Below, piece after piece: positions 15,151 to 24,002 of a stretch of DNA of 29,466 nt (positions within the stretch are counted from its first letter, which is position 1; each line of letters begins with the position of its first letter). The notes beneath the pieces are model-generated. The model did not search any database. It was not told the origin of the DNA and worked only from the letters and a program-made list of their open reading frames with translations. Both the position numbers and the translations under genes were made by a program. The DNA comes from a virus, in IMG/VR virus record IMGVR_UViG_3300043467_001232, positions 1 to 29,466 of that record; one strand, written 5' to 3'.

Positions 15151-18100
15151 TAGTAAGTTCTTTCTTTGCTAATTTTTTCATTAACTTTAATTTTATGCAT
15201 CACCATATTGGCTATTTCTTCAGGGTTAGAACCGGCACCATTAACAGTAATATTATATACGGGGGCTCCTGACGACTGAGAACTAGTAGCACTCGTAATA
15301 CCAGTTGCCATTGCGTACGCAGGCGACATTGAATCACCAATTCTAGGAACAACATGAAGATGCCTGTTTTGTGTATCACCATGGAATTGAGCAAAGCCAC
15401 CATCACGATTAACGGCATCACGATATGAAATCAAATTGTCGCCAACAAGATCATAGGCACGACCATTGACATGGTCTGAGTTGGATGATCCAAGAGCATA
15501 ATCTCTATAACTTGATGTAATAACCCTATTGCCGGCCATACTGTTTAGTCTTTGATGAGAATCTAGTGTTTTTGACAAATTTGTTCCTGTATCACCAACA
15601 GTCGGTGCCATTGGGGTTTTTGTATCTGCGTCTTTCTGAGAAATGTTGACAGTTGGGCTACCCGGGAATAGGGCATACGGCGTACTTATTTCTGCGACTT
15701 CAGCCGACAACTTAAACCCTGCAGCGAAAGCATCCGATACTGCCTTATATGTCGCATCGGCTTGTGCGGCGATTGACGCATCTTTTGCTTCGAATGCTTT
15801 TGTTGCAAGATTTCCAAATTCTGCCGGCAATGTTGCTAGGAACGCCTGTAATTCTCCTTGTATTGCTGCTCTTTCTGTATCCGTAGTTGCTAAATCCATC
15901 CGGTCACCAAATCCACCAAGTTGTGTTGTGATACCAGATGCTAAATAAGCACCAAAGTCTCCCTGTGAAGCAAGGGCAGCAACATTCCCACCAAAGTTTT
16001 TTGTAGTTTCTGGGTTGATAAATTGTAAGCCTGTTCGCGCAAGAGTAGATGTCAGCAATTCGGTTGATCCTTTAGACACCGCAACCCCACCTATATCCAT
16101 CAACTGTTCCATCACTTGTTGATTTGGTCCATTGTCGTAGAATGCGCCTTCCCTACCACTCAAAGGAAATTGCTCACCATTGGGGCCATACTGGAATGCT
16201 GCTCCACCCCTTCTGAATTGATTCTGGAATTCTATTAGGCCGCGCAATTGCCCACCTGGTGTACCGGCATACATTGCGGGGAACTGTTGCAACGCCGTTC
16301 CAAGAAAATCTTGAATATCTGCAGTTCCAAGAGTATTTGCTTGGGCCTTATCAAATACAGTACGTGCAGCCTCATCATAAATTTTTGGAGCATTCGCGGC
16401 TTTTTGCGCCACATCAACAACATCGTACATACTGGCAAATGTTTCACCAATATAAGCATTTAGTTCTGCTGTATTATTTATTAATCCTGAAGTTAATTGA
16501 GTTATTGATGAATTAAAATCTACCGTAGCATCCATTAGGTTGAGTCCAGATTGACGTGCCAATTCAAAAATTTGGTTTGAGTCCATCCCAAATGCTTCCG
16601 TATATTGCCCCATGCGACTATCGTAAATATCGAAAGTTGATTGCGCGGCGTTTGCCATAAGTTTAAATGTGTCCGCACTTTCTTTAACAAACGCTTGCGG
16701 GTCGCCTCGCAGACGTTGCCTCTCTTCTGAAGTCATAGTTGCAAAAATCCCAGTTCCACTCAATGTCTGAGCATCTACTGCACCTCTAATTTGTTCATCG
16801 CTCTGATTGACATATTGACCGAAATCTGCCGCCTTACTTGAATTCTGACTGATAATTGCTTTCAAGTTCTGTTCCGCGGTCGTACGAGCCATACCTGAAA
16901 CCATCTGCGTCGACGTCGCCATAGCCGAAGAAACACCACCCAGCATCTCTGATTGAATGTTCAACGCCAAATTACGACCTGCATCACGAGCAAGACGCAC
17001 ATCCTCCTTGCGCTTATTAATAGCGCCCATAATTCCGCCAGCAAGAGCACCAAGCACTGCACCGACGAGTGCACCAGGGAGACTGCCAGTCATCATTCCT
17101 GCAGCAAAACCACCCATCGCTCCAGAAGCAGCGCCAAAACCACTACTGGTACTAGTTGCTGCAGCACCAAGACCACCGATAGCAATACCAGCCCCAGGGT
17201 TAAACATCGCCACTCCAGAACCGAGAGCCAAAGCACCCTTGGCAGATTCGGGAGCAATGCTAGAAAGAAGACCAAGTCCCAAAGTTGCCCCTATGCCTGT
17301 CGAAGCCCTATTATTGAAACCCTTAATACCTTTTGCTTCGTCGCCAGCAAATCTTGCGTACATCTCTGATGTTCGCTGAGCACGTGGACCGTACTTCCCC
17401 ATAAATTTTTTGTATCTAGATGGATCAACACCATCTACAGACTGCGCATATCCGGGTGTGTTTGGTGTTGCCATAGCCTTCCACCACGCGCCATCCTTCA
17501 TGCTCAGTTTGCGTCCACTGGCAGTCTCATAAATACCTCTATTATGCGGTCCACTAACATAACCTGGAGCAATCTCTCTGCCACCGGCAGGAGTAACACC
17601 AGTACCAGTAGGAGCGCCACCACCAGTATTATCAATACCAACCTGTGATCTCATGCCTTGCTGACGAAGGGGAGACATTGCCCCCGCCTGAGACCCCGGC
17701 GGAATAGGTATACCATAGAGTCCGCGTGCCTGAAGTTGATTGACTGCCATCGGATAACCATTAATGCTACGAGCACCGCCACCACCAGCAATACCACCAC
17801 CACCAATACCTCCGCCGCCACCGGTCCTACTAGCCATACCGCCACCCGGACCATCAACATTAACAACACCAGCATTAACATTCATTAACTGAGTTTTCTG
17901 CATCTTCGCATAATCAGGAACAACACCACCAATAGTTTTCTTCATACCACGACCAGCAGCCATCAAGCCGCCCGCCAAACCAAAAGCACCAGCAGGACTA
18001 TCAACACCAGCAATTTGCCTAACTGCATTGAGAACATCATTGAATATACGGAAAAGTTTTGTAGCCCCCTCAACCGCATCATTAATAAACGGTAACGCCT

Positions 18101-19508
18101 GAACAAAAATTTCACGAGTAGCACCAGCAAACCGACCAAACTCAGTAATAAATGCACCAACACGCGTACCAAACTCTTCAAACGCTTGCTTATTATTAAG
18201 AATCAAATTACGAGTATTATCCATCGCACTACCGAACTCACTAAACAACGGTTGCAAAGCATTCTTGATCATGTTCTCAATAACTCTGGCGGCATCAATA
18301 AAAGGACGAGTCCTATCTAAAACATCATTCCAACCATTTCTAAAATCACTCCACCAACTACTAATACCCTTCAACATCCCCTCAGCCTTAGGGAGATAAT
18401 TGTTGATCATCTTGGCAAAACCATCAGCCAATTTTGCAAAACCGCTAGTAAGACCATCCATCATGGAACCCTTACCAAAAGTAGTAATAGTCCCAGTGAC
18501 CTGAATCAAAGTACGTCTAATAGTATGTTGAATTTCACTCAACGCATCTTTTGAAGGCCCCAAGAATATTTGACCGAAATCAGCAAAGTCAGCCTTAATA
18601 ATATTCATTGCTTTCTTAAAGCGACCGATAAGAGTATCGTTGACAGCAGCGAACTGACCATTCACGCCACCTATGACGGACAATGTTCCATCAAGGATCG
18701 CACCTTTTAATTCAGCAACAGTATCAATGCCCTTGGTCTTTGCTTCCTTAAGAGCATTCTCCATTGCAGGACCAAGGTCCTTGGCAGATGCAGTAATCTG
18801 AGCAAAAGTAGCCTTAGGGTCTTGAAGCATCCCAACCAAAGCACCAACAGCCTGCGCCCCCTGAGCAACATCTTGACCAGCAGCACCAAAATCCATCAAA
18901 CTTTTAACAAGAGCCTGAGAAGACTGTGTATAGACGCCCTTTTTTGATATTTCGGAATAAATAGAATTTAAATCTTTAGCACTCAAGCCTGCAAGGTCAG
19001 TATCGCGAGCCATGGCGCGCATTTCTTGACGAACCTGATTCATTCCAGAACCAAATTCGTTTTTGCCCATCTTCTTATAGGCAAACATTGCGGCTTGATT
19101 TTCCCTGATGGCGGCGGCTGCAGTTCCAGCAGCGACGGCGATGGAGGCTAGTCCGGCTGCAACACCTTTTGCTATATATCGGAATGCTTTCATTGCTGCA
19201 TTACCAAGAACAAACGCTCCGTGGACACCAACCATAGCGGCAGCAAGCGCACCAAGTTGTACTGCAGCAAATTTTGCTGACATACCCACGAATTTGGTGA
19301 GGGCGCCACCCATCATCTTGACCATTTTGTCGACTCCGTCAAAATGTTTTTTCCATTTCATGTCCATGCTGTCGAGGTTGGCAGTGACACGATTTTTTAG
19401 CAGGGTGACGTGGTCGTTGAGACCATTTATTTCACGTTTGAGTTTACGGAGTTGTTGTTCACCGTGGACTTTAACTTTGACTACAAGTCCAACTTTATCC
19501 TCTGCCAT
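15150..19508 (-). CDS. Tape measure protein with M15-like peptidase segment
   Basis: At 1452 residues this is by far the longest gene and follows the tail chaperone, both typical of tape measures that set tail length. The N-terminus is coiled coil (QQLRKLKREINGLNDHVTLL). A long hydrophobic Gly/Ala-rich stretch (about 735-832) probably inserts in the host membrane during DNA entry. A Gly-rich linker lies near 545-600. Near the C-terminus (about 1300-1392) SDHVNGRAYDLVG and RHLHVVP fit the zinc site of M15 D-Ala-D-Ala carboxypeptidases (H1346, D1353, H1383/H1385), suggesting local cell-wall cleavage during infection. A good SD (GGGAG) is present. By the usual proportion of tape length to tail length this implies a long tail of roughly 200 nm. 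Confidence 0.88.
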   Translation of the reverse strand: MAEDKVGLVVKVKVHGEQQLRKLKREINGLNDHVTLLKNRVTANLDSMDMKWKKHFDGVDKMVKMMGGALTKFVGMSAKFAAVQLGALAAAMVGVHGAFVLGNAAMKAFRYIAKGVAAGLASIAVAAGTAAAAIRENQAAMFAYKKMGKNEFGSGMNQVRQEMRAMARDTDLAGLSAKDLNSIYSEISKKGVYTQSSQALVKSLMDFGAAGQDVAQGAQAVGALVGMLQDPKATFAQITASAKDLGPAMENALKEAKTKGIDTVAELKGAILDGTLSVIGGVNGQFAAVNDTLIGRFKKAMNIIKADFADFGQIFLGPSKDALSEIQHTIRRTLIQVTGTITTFGKGSMMDGLTSGFAKLADGFAKMINNYLPKAEGMLKGISSWWSDFRNGWNDVLDRTRPFIDAARVIENMIKNALQPLFSEFGSAMDNTRNLILNNKQAFEEFGTRVGAFITEFGRFAGATREIFVQALPFINDAVEGATKLFRIFNDVLNAVRQIAGVDSPAGAFGLAGGLMAAGRGMKKTIGGVVPDYAKMQKTQLMNVNAGVVNVDGPGGGMASRTGGGGGIGGGGIAGGGGARSINGYPMAVNQLQARGLYGIPIPPGSQAGAMSPLRQQGMRSQVGIDNTGGGAPTGTGVTPAGGREIAPGYVSGPHNRGIYETASGRKLSMKDGAWWKAMATPNTPGYAQSVDGVDPSRYKKFMGKYGPRAQRTSEMYARFAGDEAKGIKGFNNRASTGIGATLGLGLLSSIAPESAKGALALGSGVAMFNPGAGIAIGGLGAAATSTSSGFGAASGAMGGFAAGMMTGSLPGALVGAVLGALAGGIMGAINKRKEDVRLARDAGRNLALNIQSEMLGGVSSAMATSTQMVSGMARTTAEQNLKAIISQNSSKAADFGQYVNQSDEQIRGAVDAQTLSGTGIFATMTSEERQRLRGDPQAFVKESADTFKLMANAAQSTFDIYDSRMGQYTEAFGMDSNQIFELARQSGLNLMDATVDFNSSITQLTSGLINNTAELNAYIGETFASMYDVVDVAQKAANAPKIYDEAARTVFDKAQANTLGTADIQDFLGTALQQFPAMYAGTPGGQLRGLIEFQNQFRRGGAAFQYGPNGEQFPLSGREGAFYDNGPNQQVMEQLMDIGGVAVSKGSTELLTSTLARTGLQFINPETTKNFGGNVAALASQGDFGAYLASGITTQLGGFGDRMDLATTDTERAAIQGELQAFLATLPAEFGNLATKAFEAKDASIAAQADATYKAVSDAFAAGFKLSAEVAEISTPYALFPGSPTVNISQKDADTKTPMAPTVGDTGTNLSKTLDSHQRLNSMAGNRVITSSYRDYALGSSNSDHVNGRAYDLVGDNLISYRDAVNRDGGFAQFHGDTQNRHLHVVPRIGDSMSPAYAMATGITSATSSQSSGAPVYNITVNGAGSNPEEIANMVMHKIKVNEKISKERTY

Positions 19509-19535
19509 TATTGCTCCCGGGAATCCGTATAACTA

Positions 19536-19742
19536 TTAACGAGGATTCCGTTTTTTCATTTCTCGGTCGCGATCCTCATTATCCTGCTGTATTACTTTAG
19601 CACAAGCAAGCAATATCATCCATTCGTCTTCATCGAGACGAAGGAGGTCTAAAGGATTACTACCCCAGAGTTCACCGAGGCGAGCGGCGCTTATAACCGA
19701 AGGGTCGTCAACTAGTTCTTCGAAGACGACATCGTAGGGTCC
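19536..19742 (-). CDS. Tail assembly chaperone, -1 frameshift extension (gpGT-type)
   Basis: A frame open only in the -1 phase relative to the upstream chaperone runs from a TGA at 19749-19751 to a TAA at 19536-19538, 27 bases before the tape measure start. It encodes PYDVVFEELVDDPSVIS ... LWGSNPLDLLRLDEDEWMIL ... MKKRNPR. No usable start codon occurs before an ATG that would leave only 27 residues, so it is best read as the second half of a frameshifted fusion, as in lambda gpG-gpT. Possible slip site: GGACCCT at 19736-19742, followed after 5 bases by a 6-bp stem (19704-19709 with 19725-19730). The slip site is not canonical. Confidence 0.68.
   Translation of the reverse strand, partial: GPYDVVFEELVDDPSVISAARLGELWGSNPLDLLRLDEDEWMILLACAKVIQQDNEDRDREMKKRNPR
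19704..19730 (-). promoter_or_regulatory. Candidate frameshift-stimulating hairpin
   Basis: In the minus-strand RNA, GTCGTC and GACGAC can pair around a 15-base loop. The stem begins 5 bases after the GGACCCT candidate slip site, the distance usual for stimulators of -1 frameshifting. The chaperone stop codon lies in the loop. Confidence 0.4.
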
Positions 19743-20251
19743 ACGGCATCAACGGTATCCGAATACCCAGCAGCGTCCAAAATAGTCAGAGCAGCAGCCT
19801 CAATGTGTGGATCGACACCAAAAAACTCGCGAACAGCGTCAGGGACAGGTCGTGTCGTATCGGTCATCTTAAGAACTTCTCTGGAAGCAAAGTTAAGACC
19901 ATGACCGTCTTCATCAAAGACTTCTTCGCCGTCAATGAGAATACCGTCGGTTGTGTGTCCAACTAGATAGCAAGCAAACTTGCTGGCATCCATTCCGGCC
20001 TTAGTGTCTTCACCAGAATTACGGCGCCAGGCCTTCATCTGCTGTTGGGTAATGTTCGGGCGAATGCGTAACTGCACGCCAGGACGTTCCGGAACATTAA
20101 TTACAATATGAGCACGCTCAACCTTTTTGGCGATGGTCTCCTTCAATCTCTGAAGAGGAGATGTTTCGATAGCAGATTCTCCAGCAGACTTAGATGCCTT
20201 GCTGGTCTTTTGCGGCTCTGTAGTTTCTTCTGTGTATAGGGGTTCTGTCAT
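19712..20251 (-). CDS. Tail assembly chaperone, 0-frame product (179 aa)
   Basis: It lies between the tail tube and the tape measure, where tail assembly chaperones sit in nearly all long-tailed phages. The start (MTEPLYTEETTEPQKTSKAS) is charged and disordered; the core (LQRLKETIAKKVERAHIVIN ... QQQMKAWRRNSGED ... FACYLVGHTTDGILIDGEEV ... PDAVREFFGVDPHIE) is a compact alpha/beta region. Known relatives bind the tape measure and keep it ready for tube assembly. The C-terminus SSSKN is short and non-conserved-looking, and the -1 frame continues from just before it for about 68 further residues, indicating a longer fusion product made by frameshifting. The SD is weak (AGG, 11 bases away). Confidence 0.75.
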   Translation of the reverse strand: MTEPLYTEETTEPQKTSKASKSAGESAIETSPLQRLKETIAKKVERAHIVINVPERPGVQLRIRPNITQQQMKAWRRNSGEDTKAGMDASKFACYLVGHTTDGILIDGEEVFDEDGHGLNFASREVLKMTDTTRPVPDAVREFFGVDPHIEAAALTILDAAGYSDTVDAVDPTMSSSKN

Positions 20252-20314
20252 GATTGAAAACCTAGCACAGCAATTCCTGTAGTAGTGGAACTACGAAAAT
20301 TATTATCAGGATGA

Positions 20315-20803
20315 CTACGGCGTTGGTTTGGCTGGCGTGCTGACGCTCTGCACAGAGAACGTCATAGAGAACATGGCGGGAGCGCCAGATGAGGCATCAC
20401 CGTCTGGCTCCGACAATGCTACCAAGAGGGCGTTTGTGTACTGTCGGTCACTGCCCCTGACCTGAATGTCACAGTCATATACTGAAATGTTGATGTCATA
20501 AAAAGCGCGACCGACTCTCTGGCGCAGTACGTTGATTTTTGCTGCAATATTGCTATCATCCTCAGTTATGCCGTCATCTGCACTGTCATCATAATAGGCA
20601 GTGAGCGAAATATCGCCGATTTCTGCTGGAGCGCAAAGTAGGCTGGGGAACATTGATCCACCGTCGTAGACTTTTTCCACAGATGCAGTGATTTCTCCAC
20701 CAGAAACCTGAGGGAACCTAAAGTCGGTCCACTTGGGACTAGTTGTGCCAGCCTTCGGGGTGATGGTCGCTACTATTTGCCTTGCAGAAACTTTTGATGC
20801 CAT
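20315..20803 (-). CDS. Tail tube protein (162 aa)
   Basis: It directly follows the sheath gene, has the right size, and is beta-rich with a low-charge core (EITASVEKVYDGGSMFPSLL, GDISLTAYYDDSADDGITED, FYDINISVYDCDIQVRGSDR), like gp19-type tube proteins that stack as hexamers. An upstream in-frame ATG (20809) would be too close to the SD; AGGAG lies 7 bases before the ATG at 20803, so MASKVSARQIV is the chosen start. It would form the inner tube through which DNA passes. The identification relies on order and size more than on motifs. Confidence 0.78.
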   Translation of the reverse strand: MASKVSARQIVATITPKAGTTSPKWTDFRFPQVSGGEITASVEKVYDGGSMFPSLLCAPAEIGDISLTAYYDDSADDGITEDDSNIAAKINVLRQRVGRAFYDINISVYDCDIQVRGSDRQYTNALLVALSEPDGDASSGAPAMFSMTFSVQSVSTPAKPTP

Positions 20804-20829
20804 GAGCATTCTCCTCTATGAATTTATTT

Positions 20830-22353
20830 TCAGACTACCGAAGCCGTAAGGCTTGATTTAATAATATCAACTTGAATAGAGTCGCCGATTCCAGTAACAC
20901 GGAGTCCAACACGAGCCGTCACTGTTCCATTAACCAAATTGGCGAGTGGGTTAATGCTTGAATCGCATATGACCGTGTATCCATAGTCGATTTGACGTCC
21001 ATTATTGTCAAATGCTGGATAAATGGCGCCAATTGTGCGCAATTCTTCCATAATTGACTGAAGACGCTGCTTGATTGAAACAAACAGTGCATTTCGTGCA
21101 TCGATTGGTCGGAACAAGACGTCTTCAAGACTGCGGTACGATTCAACAACAACATGGTTCAAAACGTCCTGTGACGTAATGTAACGGAAGTTTGGCAAGT
21201 CTCCAGAACATGAACGTGCACCATAAATACGGATAGTGTTGTTAATAATACGAATCGCATTAATTGATTCGGCATCAAGACTGTCACCCAAAGTTGAACC
21301 AATAGCAAATTCAATACCATTAACAAATCGTGCGGTACTTGTTACACCAGCACCAGGCTGGTGGGGTCCAACGTTATTGTGTGCTCGTGCTCGTGCGCCA
21401 GCAGCATAGCCGACCGGCGGAATTAATCTATTGACTCCGAGCGTACCTGTCGGTACGTAAACCCATGGGGCAAAAAATGCTACATGTTCAGCATTGTCGC
21501 TTCCTTGGATTCCTTGAGTGATAGAGATGAGATCGTCGTAGTCTCCGGATGCCGAGGCGTCGTTGGGGTCTGTTCCTGCGTCTGCGTAGAGGAAGGCTAG
21601 ACGGTTCATTGAGTTTGCGTGGGCGATGAGTTCGTCGTTAATCCCTGTTGACTCTGGGCAGGCGACGACGCCTGTTCCGTATGAGTCAAGGAACAAGTCC
21701 AATGCGTCGACGAGGTCGGAGTCGGCGACTGCCGTTCCGGCGGTACCATCGACGTCCGAACTGTCACCAAAATATTTCTCAGCGGCTGCACTTGCTAACT
21801 CAGTTGTTTCTTTTCCGGCAACAACTTGTGCGGTGCACAAAAGGCTAGCAACGGGATGAACGTTAATTTTTCCGGCGATCTGCTGGTTGGTCGTACAGTT
21901 TCCTGTAGACATTATTAGTGTTCCGCCCTTGTATATTTTGACTACTGCAGTGCTGGCTGCGGTGCCTGCTGTAACAACTGCTGACAATCTTTCAGCACCG
22001 CCAGCGGCAGATGACCATGTTCCTCCACCAACTGCGATAAGGGTAATGACTGTGGCCGAATTCGAGTTGTTTTTAAGGGAAAGTCGTCCTGCTACCGAAT
22101 CTGAAGCGAGAGCGCGAGCGACATAGCATTGCGAGCCGCCTTCTTCGAAGAAAGTTTCAACGGTCGAATACAGGTAGTTCCCATTGACGTATCCACCATA
22201 ATGGAGTTCGAATTGTTCCATTCCGGTGATTAGTGTGGCCACGTCGGTGGGTCCGCGGAAGGCTTTTCCTACAAAAAATGCTTGTGATGACTCGCGTACG
22301 GTTGTCGTTGTGGGACCTGTTCGTACAGCGGTACTAATGTTAATTCCGGGCAT
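20830..22353 (-). CDS. Tail sheath protein (507 aa)
   Basis: The N-terminus (PGINISTAVRTGPTTTTVRE, SSQAFFVGKAFRGPTDVATL, FELHYGGYVNGNYLYSTVET, GGSQCYVARAL) is typical of contractile tail sheath proteins. The conserved C-terminal half includes APWVYVPTG, PPVGYAAGARARAHN, GVHQPGAG-like NVGPHQPGAG, RSCSGDLPNFRYI and RPIDARNALFVSIKQRLQSI, ending in the handshake domain (GLRVTGIGDSIQVDII). The sheath contracts to drive the tube through the host envelope. The SD AGGAAGG is strong. Its gene is preceded by a 112-base gap and is likely highly expressed. The call is very confident and sets the myovirus type. Confidence 0.95.
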   Translation of the reverse strand: MPGINISTAVRTGPTTTTVRESSQAFFVGKAFRGPTDVATLITGMEQFELHYGGYVNGNYLYSTVETFFEEGGSQCYVARALASDSVAGRLSLKNNSNSATVITLIAVGGGTWSSAAGGAERLSAVVTAGTAASTAVVKIYKGGTLIMSTGNCTTNQQIAGKINVHPVASLLCTAQVVAGKETTELASAAAEKYFGDSSDVDGTAGTAVADSDLVDALDLFLDSYGTGVVACPESTGINDELIAHANSMNRLAFLYADAGTDPNDASASGDYDDLISITQGIQGSDNAEHVAFFAPWVYVPTGTLGVNRLIPPVGYAAGARARAHNNVGPHQPGAGVTSTARFVNGIEFAIGSTLGDSLDAESINAIRIINNTIRIYGARSCSGDLPNFRYITSQDVLNHVVVESYRSLEDVLFRPIDARNALFVSIKQRLQSIMEELRTIGAIYPAFDNNGRQIDYGYTVICDSSINPLANLVNGTVTARVGLRVTGIGDSIQVDIIKSSLTASVV

Positions 22354-22465
22354 AGGACCTTCCTACCTCATCGCTCAGACCGGCTGAAAATACTGCCAGT
22401 ACTTTGTATTGTATCTAATTATTAGTGTTCTCTAATGTAACTGCAGAGTAAAACTTTTATCGTAT
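22354..22465 (-). promoter_or_regulatory. AT-rich gap before sheath; possible late promoter
   Basis: This is one of the longest non-coding gaps in the window and lies before the highly expressed sheath gene. Its upstream edge contains TATAAATA (22462-22469, minus strand), identical to the T4 late promoter core, overlapping the stop of the preceding gene. An imperfect dyad TACTGGCAGTA lies nearer the sheath. No good sigma70-type -35/-10 pair is seen. TATAAATA can occur by chance in DNA this AT-rich, so this is only a candidate. Confidence 0.2.
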
Positions 22466-22891
22466 TTATATGTTCTTGCTGGTTTCTGGTGTTTCTTCTG
22501 CTGTTGTTTGTTCTTCGGTTGCTTCTTGTTCCTGCGGTTGGGGTGTTTCGGTTGCTGCGGGAATTTCTTCTGCTTCAGTGTTTTCTTGGCTTATTGCTTC
22601 TGATTCTGTTGTTTTCTTTTTCTTTTGTTTGGTTGCTTCTGTGGTTTCTGGGGTTTCTGCGGTGTTTTCTGCAGCGTAAATTGCGTTTGCTACAAGTTTT
22701 GCGAAACCTTTTCGTAGATAGCGTTCAAGGTTTGAGTTAATTTCTGATACCGCAAATTTTTCGCCTGACATTACGTGGTTGCCAAAAATGTTTAAATTTG
22801 TGTTTGCCAAATTAACGTATACATTCATGCCTTTGGACGTAAAGTCAACAAAATCTGTGTCATTTGCGACTCTGAAAAATGAGTTATTCAT
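22466..22891 (-). CDS. Hypothetical protein with acidic low-complexity tail (141 aa)
   Basis: No family is recognised. The first 70 residues (MNNSFFRVANDTDFVDF ... YLRKGFAKLVANAIYAAEN) could form a small folded domain. The second half is a repetitive Glu/Thr/Pro/Gln-rich stretch with a KQKKKK patch, probably disordered. It lies between the tail terminator and the sheath; proteins here are often neck or sheath-associated factors, so a structural or assembly role is possible. A good SD (AGAGG) precedes the ATG. Function is unknown. Confidence 0.7.
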   Translation of the reverse strand: MNNSFFRVANDTDFVDFTSKGMNVYVNLANTNLNIFGNHVMSGEKFAVSEINSNLERYLRKGFAKLVANAIYAAENTAETPETTEATKQKKKKTTESEAISQENTEAEEIPAATETPQPQEQEATEEQTTAEETPETSKNI

Positions 22892-22923
22892 ATAAAACCT
22901 CTTAGTTTCTAGTAAATAATAGC

Positions 22924-23526
22924 CTAGTCTATGATGTCAACACCCAAACCACTTAGGTTGAAGGTAATATCAACCTCGTCGAGGTTTGCAATATCTGCCC
23001 GAGAGACAACTTCGTTCATGTAAATTGTATATCCCAAATATGCTCCAGCGAGAACCCTATCACCTTTAAGGAGGGTTAAATCAGAATACTCTTCACTTAA
23101 AGACGTTTGTTCAATCTCTGCCTTGAATGTCTGGCGGGGGTCTACAAATTTCATCGAGGGGTAGTCAAGTAAGGATGAACGAAGAATGGCGGACAGCCTG
23201 TCACGCATGAGTGTTGTTTCTTCAGAACCTTCTGTTCGAACCCAAACATAAGTTCGCATATTGTAAGCAACGCGATATTCGGGGTCTGAGCCAATAAAGC
23301 CCAGACGATCAAAATATGATGTGGAAATAGCAACCGTGATAATGGTGGGCCATTCGTCCATTGCTAATGGTTCGTAGGTAAGAAATTTGATTGGCGTTGG
23401 GAGTGTTGCATCATCGAGACCCCAGCCATTTCGGTATGCCACTATCCTAGTTGGAATATCGTAAGATAAATAGTTGTTTACAAATGATTTTGCAAAATGT
23501 GATCCGTGCATTAGTGGGGCGGGCAT
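22924..23526 (-). CDS. Putative tail terminator / tail completion protein (200 aa)
   Basis: It follows the gpG/gpS-like completion gene and precedes the sheath, the position of tail terminator proteins (lambda gpU / T4 gp15 type). The sequence (MPAPLMHGSHFAKSFVNNYL ... WPTIITVAISTSYFDRLGFI ... YNMRTYVWVRTEGSEETTLM RDRL) shows an alpha/beta pattern with a segment MRTYVWVR followed by helix-forming RDRLSAILRSSLL, as in terminator folds. The C-terminus (DEVDITFNLSGLGVDIID) is beta-rich. SD AAGGGA. The function is assigned mainly from gene order. Confidence 0.6.
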   Translation of the reverse strand: MPAPLMHGSHFAKSFVNNYLSYDIPTRIVAYRNGWGLDDATLPTPIKFLTYEPLAMDEWPTIITVAISTSYFDRLGFIGSDPEYRVAYNMRTYVWVRTEGSEETTLMRDRLSAILRSSLLDYPSMKFVDPRQTFKAEIEQTSLSEEYSDLTLLKGDRVLAGAYLGYTIYMNEVVSRADIANLDEVDITFNLSGLGVDIID

Positions 23527-23528
23527 AT

Positions 23529-24002
23529 TTATCCCTTAATTCCAAAAGTTTCGCCATCAGCAATATATTTCACAGCCCACTTGCCCCATTTATTGGCAAC
23601 ATTATTGGGTTCAAAAATGATTGGGCGTTTAGGCATTTTTGTTGTTCCGTATTGATGGAATTTGGCGTATTCAATATTAGTGCCAAAATACGCTTCGTCA
23701 TCTTTGATGTCGTTTGGTGCACCATGAAGACTTCTGACGCTGTTAAATAGTTGCCCGCTACGAATCAAAATAGGCCCTGCGGAACCTCTCCATGCTGCGT
23801 ACTTTGGACTTAAAGGTTTCCATCCGCCATAATTTCCGCCCTCTGTTTTGAAGTTATTCGACCATTCTTTTTCTAGGTCGCTGCGTATATCATTGAATAT
23901 TGGTCGGAATGATTTCATGCGTCTTTGCATGTCGTCAATTCTGTCAAAACCTTGAGGATTTTGAAGCCTAGAAGTAATTTCGACAACTAATGGCCTGGCC
24001 AT
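23529..24002 (-). CDS. Phage virion morphogenesis / tail completion protein (Mu gpG / P2 gpS-like)
   Basis: The segments KEWSNNFKTEGGNYGGWKPL, SPKYAAWRGS, ILIRSGQLFNSV, YFGTNIEYAKFHQYGTTKMP and RPIIFEP form the hallmark series of the Mu gpG / P2 gpS / HK97 gp10 family. These proteins complete the neck or tail so heads can join tails. The length of 157 residues is usual. The ATG overlaps the connector stop (TAATG), indicating translational coupling, and the next gene is a putative terminator. This is a firm call. Confidence 0.85.
   Translation of the reverse strand: MARPLVVEITSRLQNPQGFDRIDDMQRRMKSFRPIFNDIRSDLEKEWSNNFKTEGGNYGGWKPLSPKYAAWRGSAGPILIRSGQLFNSVRSLHGAPNDIKDDEAYFGTNIEYAKFHQYGTTKMPKRPIIFEPNNVANKWGKWAVKYIADGETFGIKG

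Noticed and set aside
19536-19620. Independent small gene starting at an internal ATG before the tape measure
   Set aside because: It would leave only 27 residues and ignore the open frame upstream; the frameshift fusion explains the whole frame.
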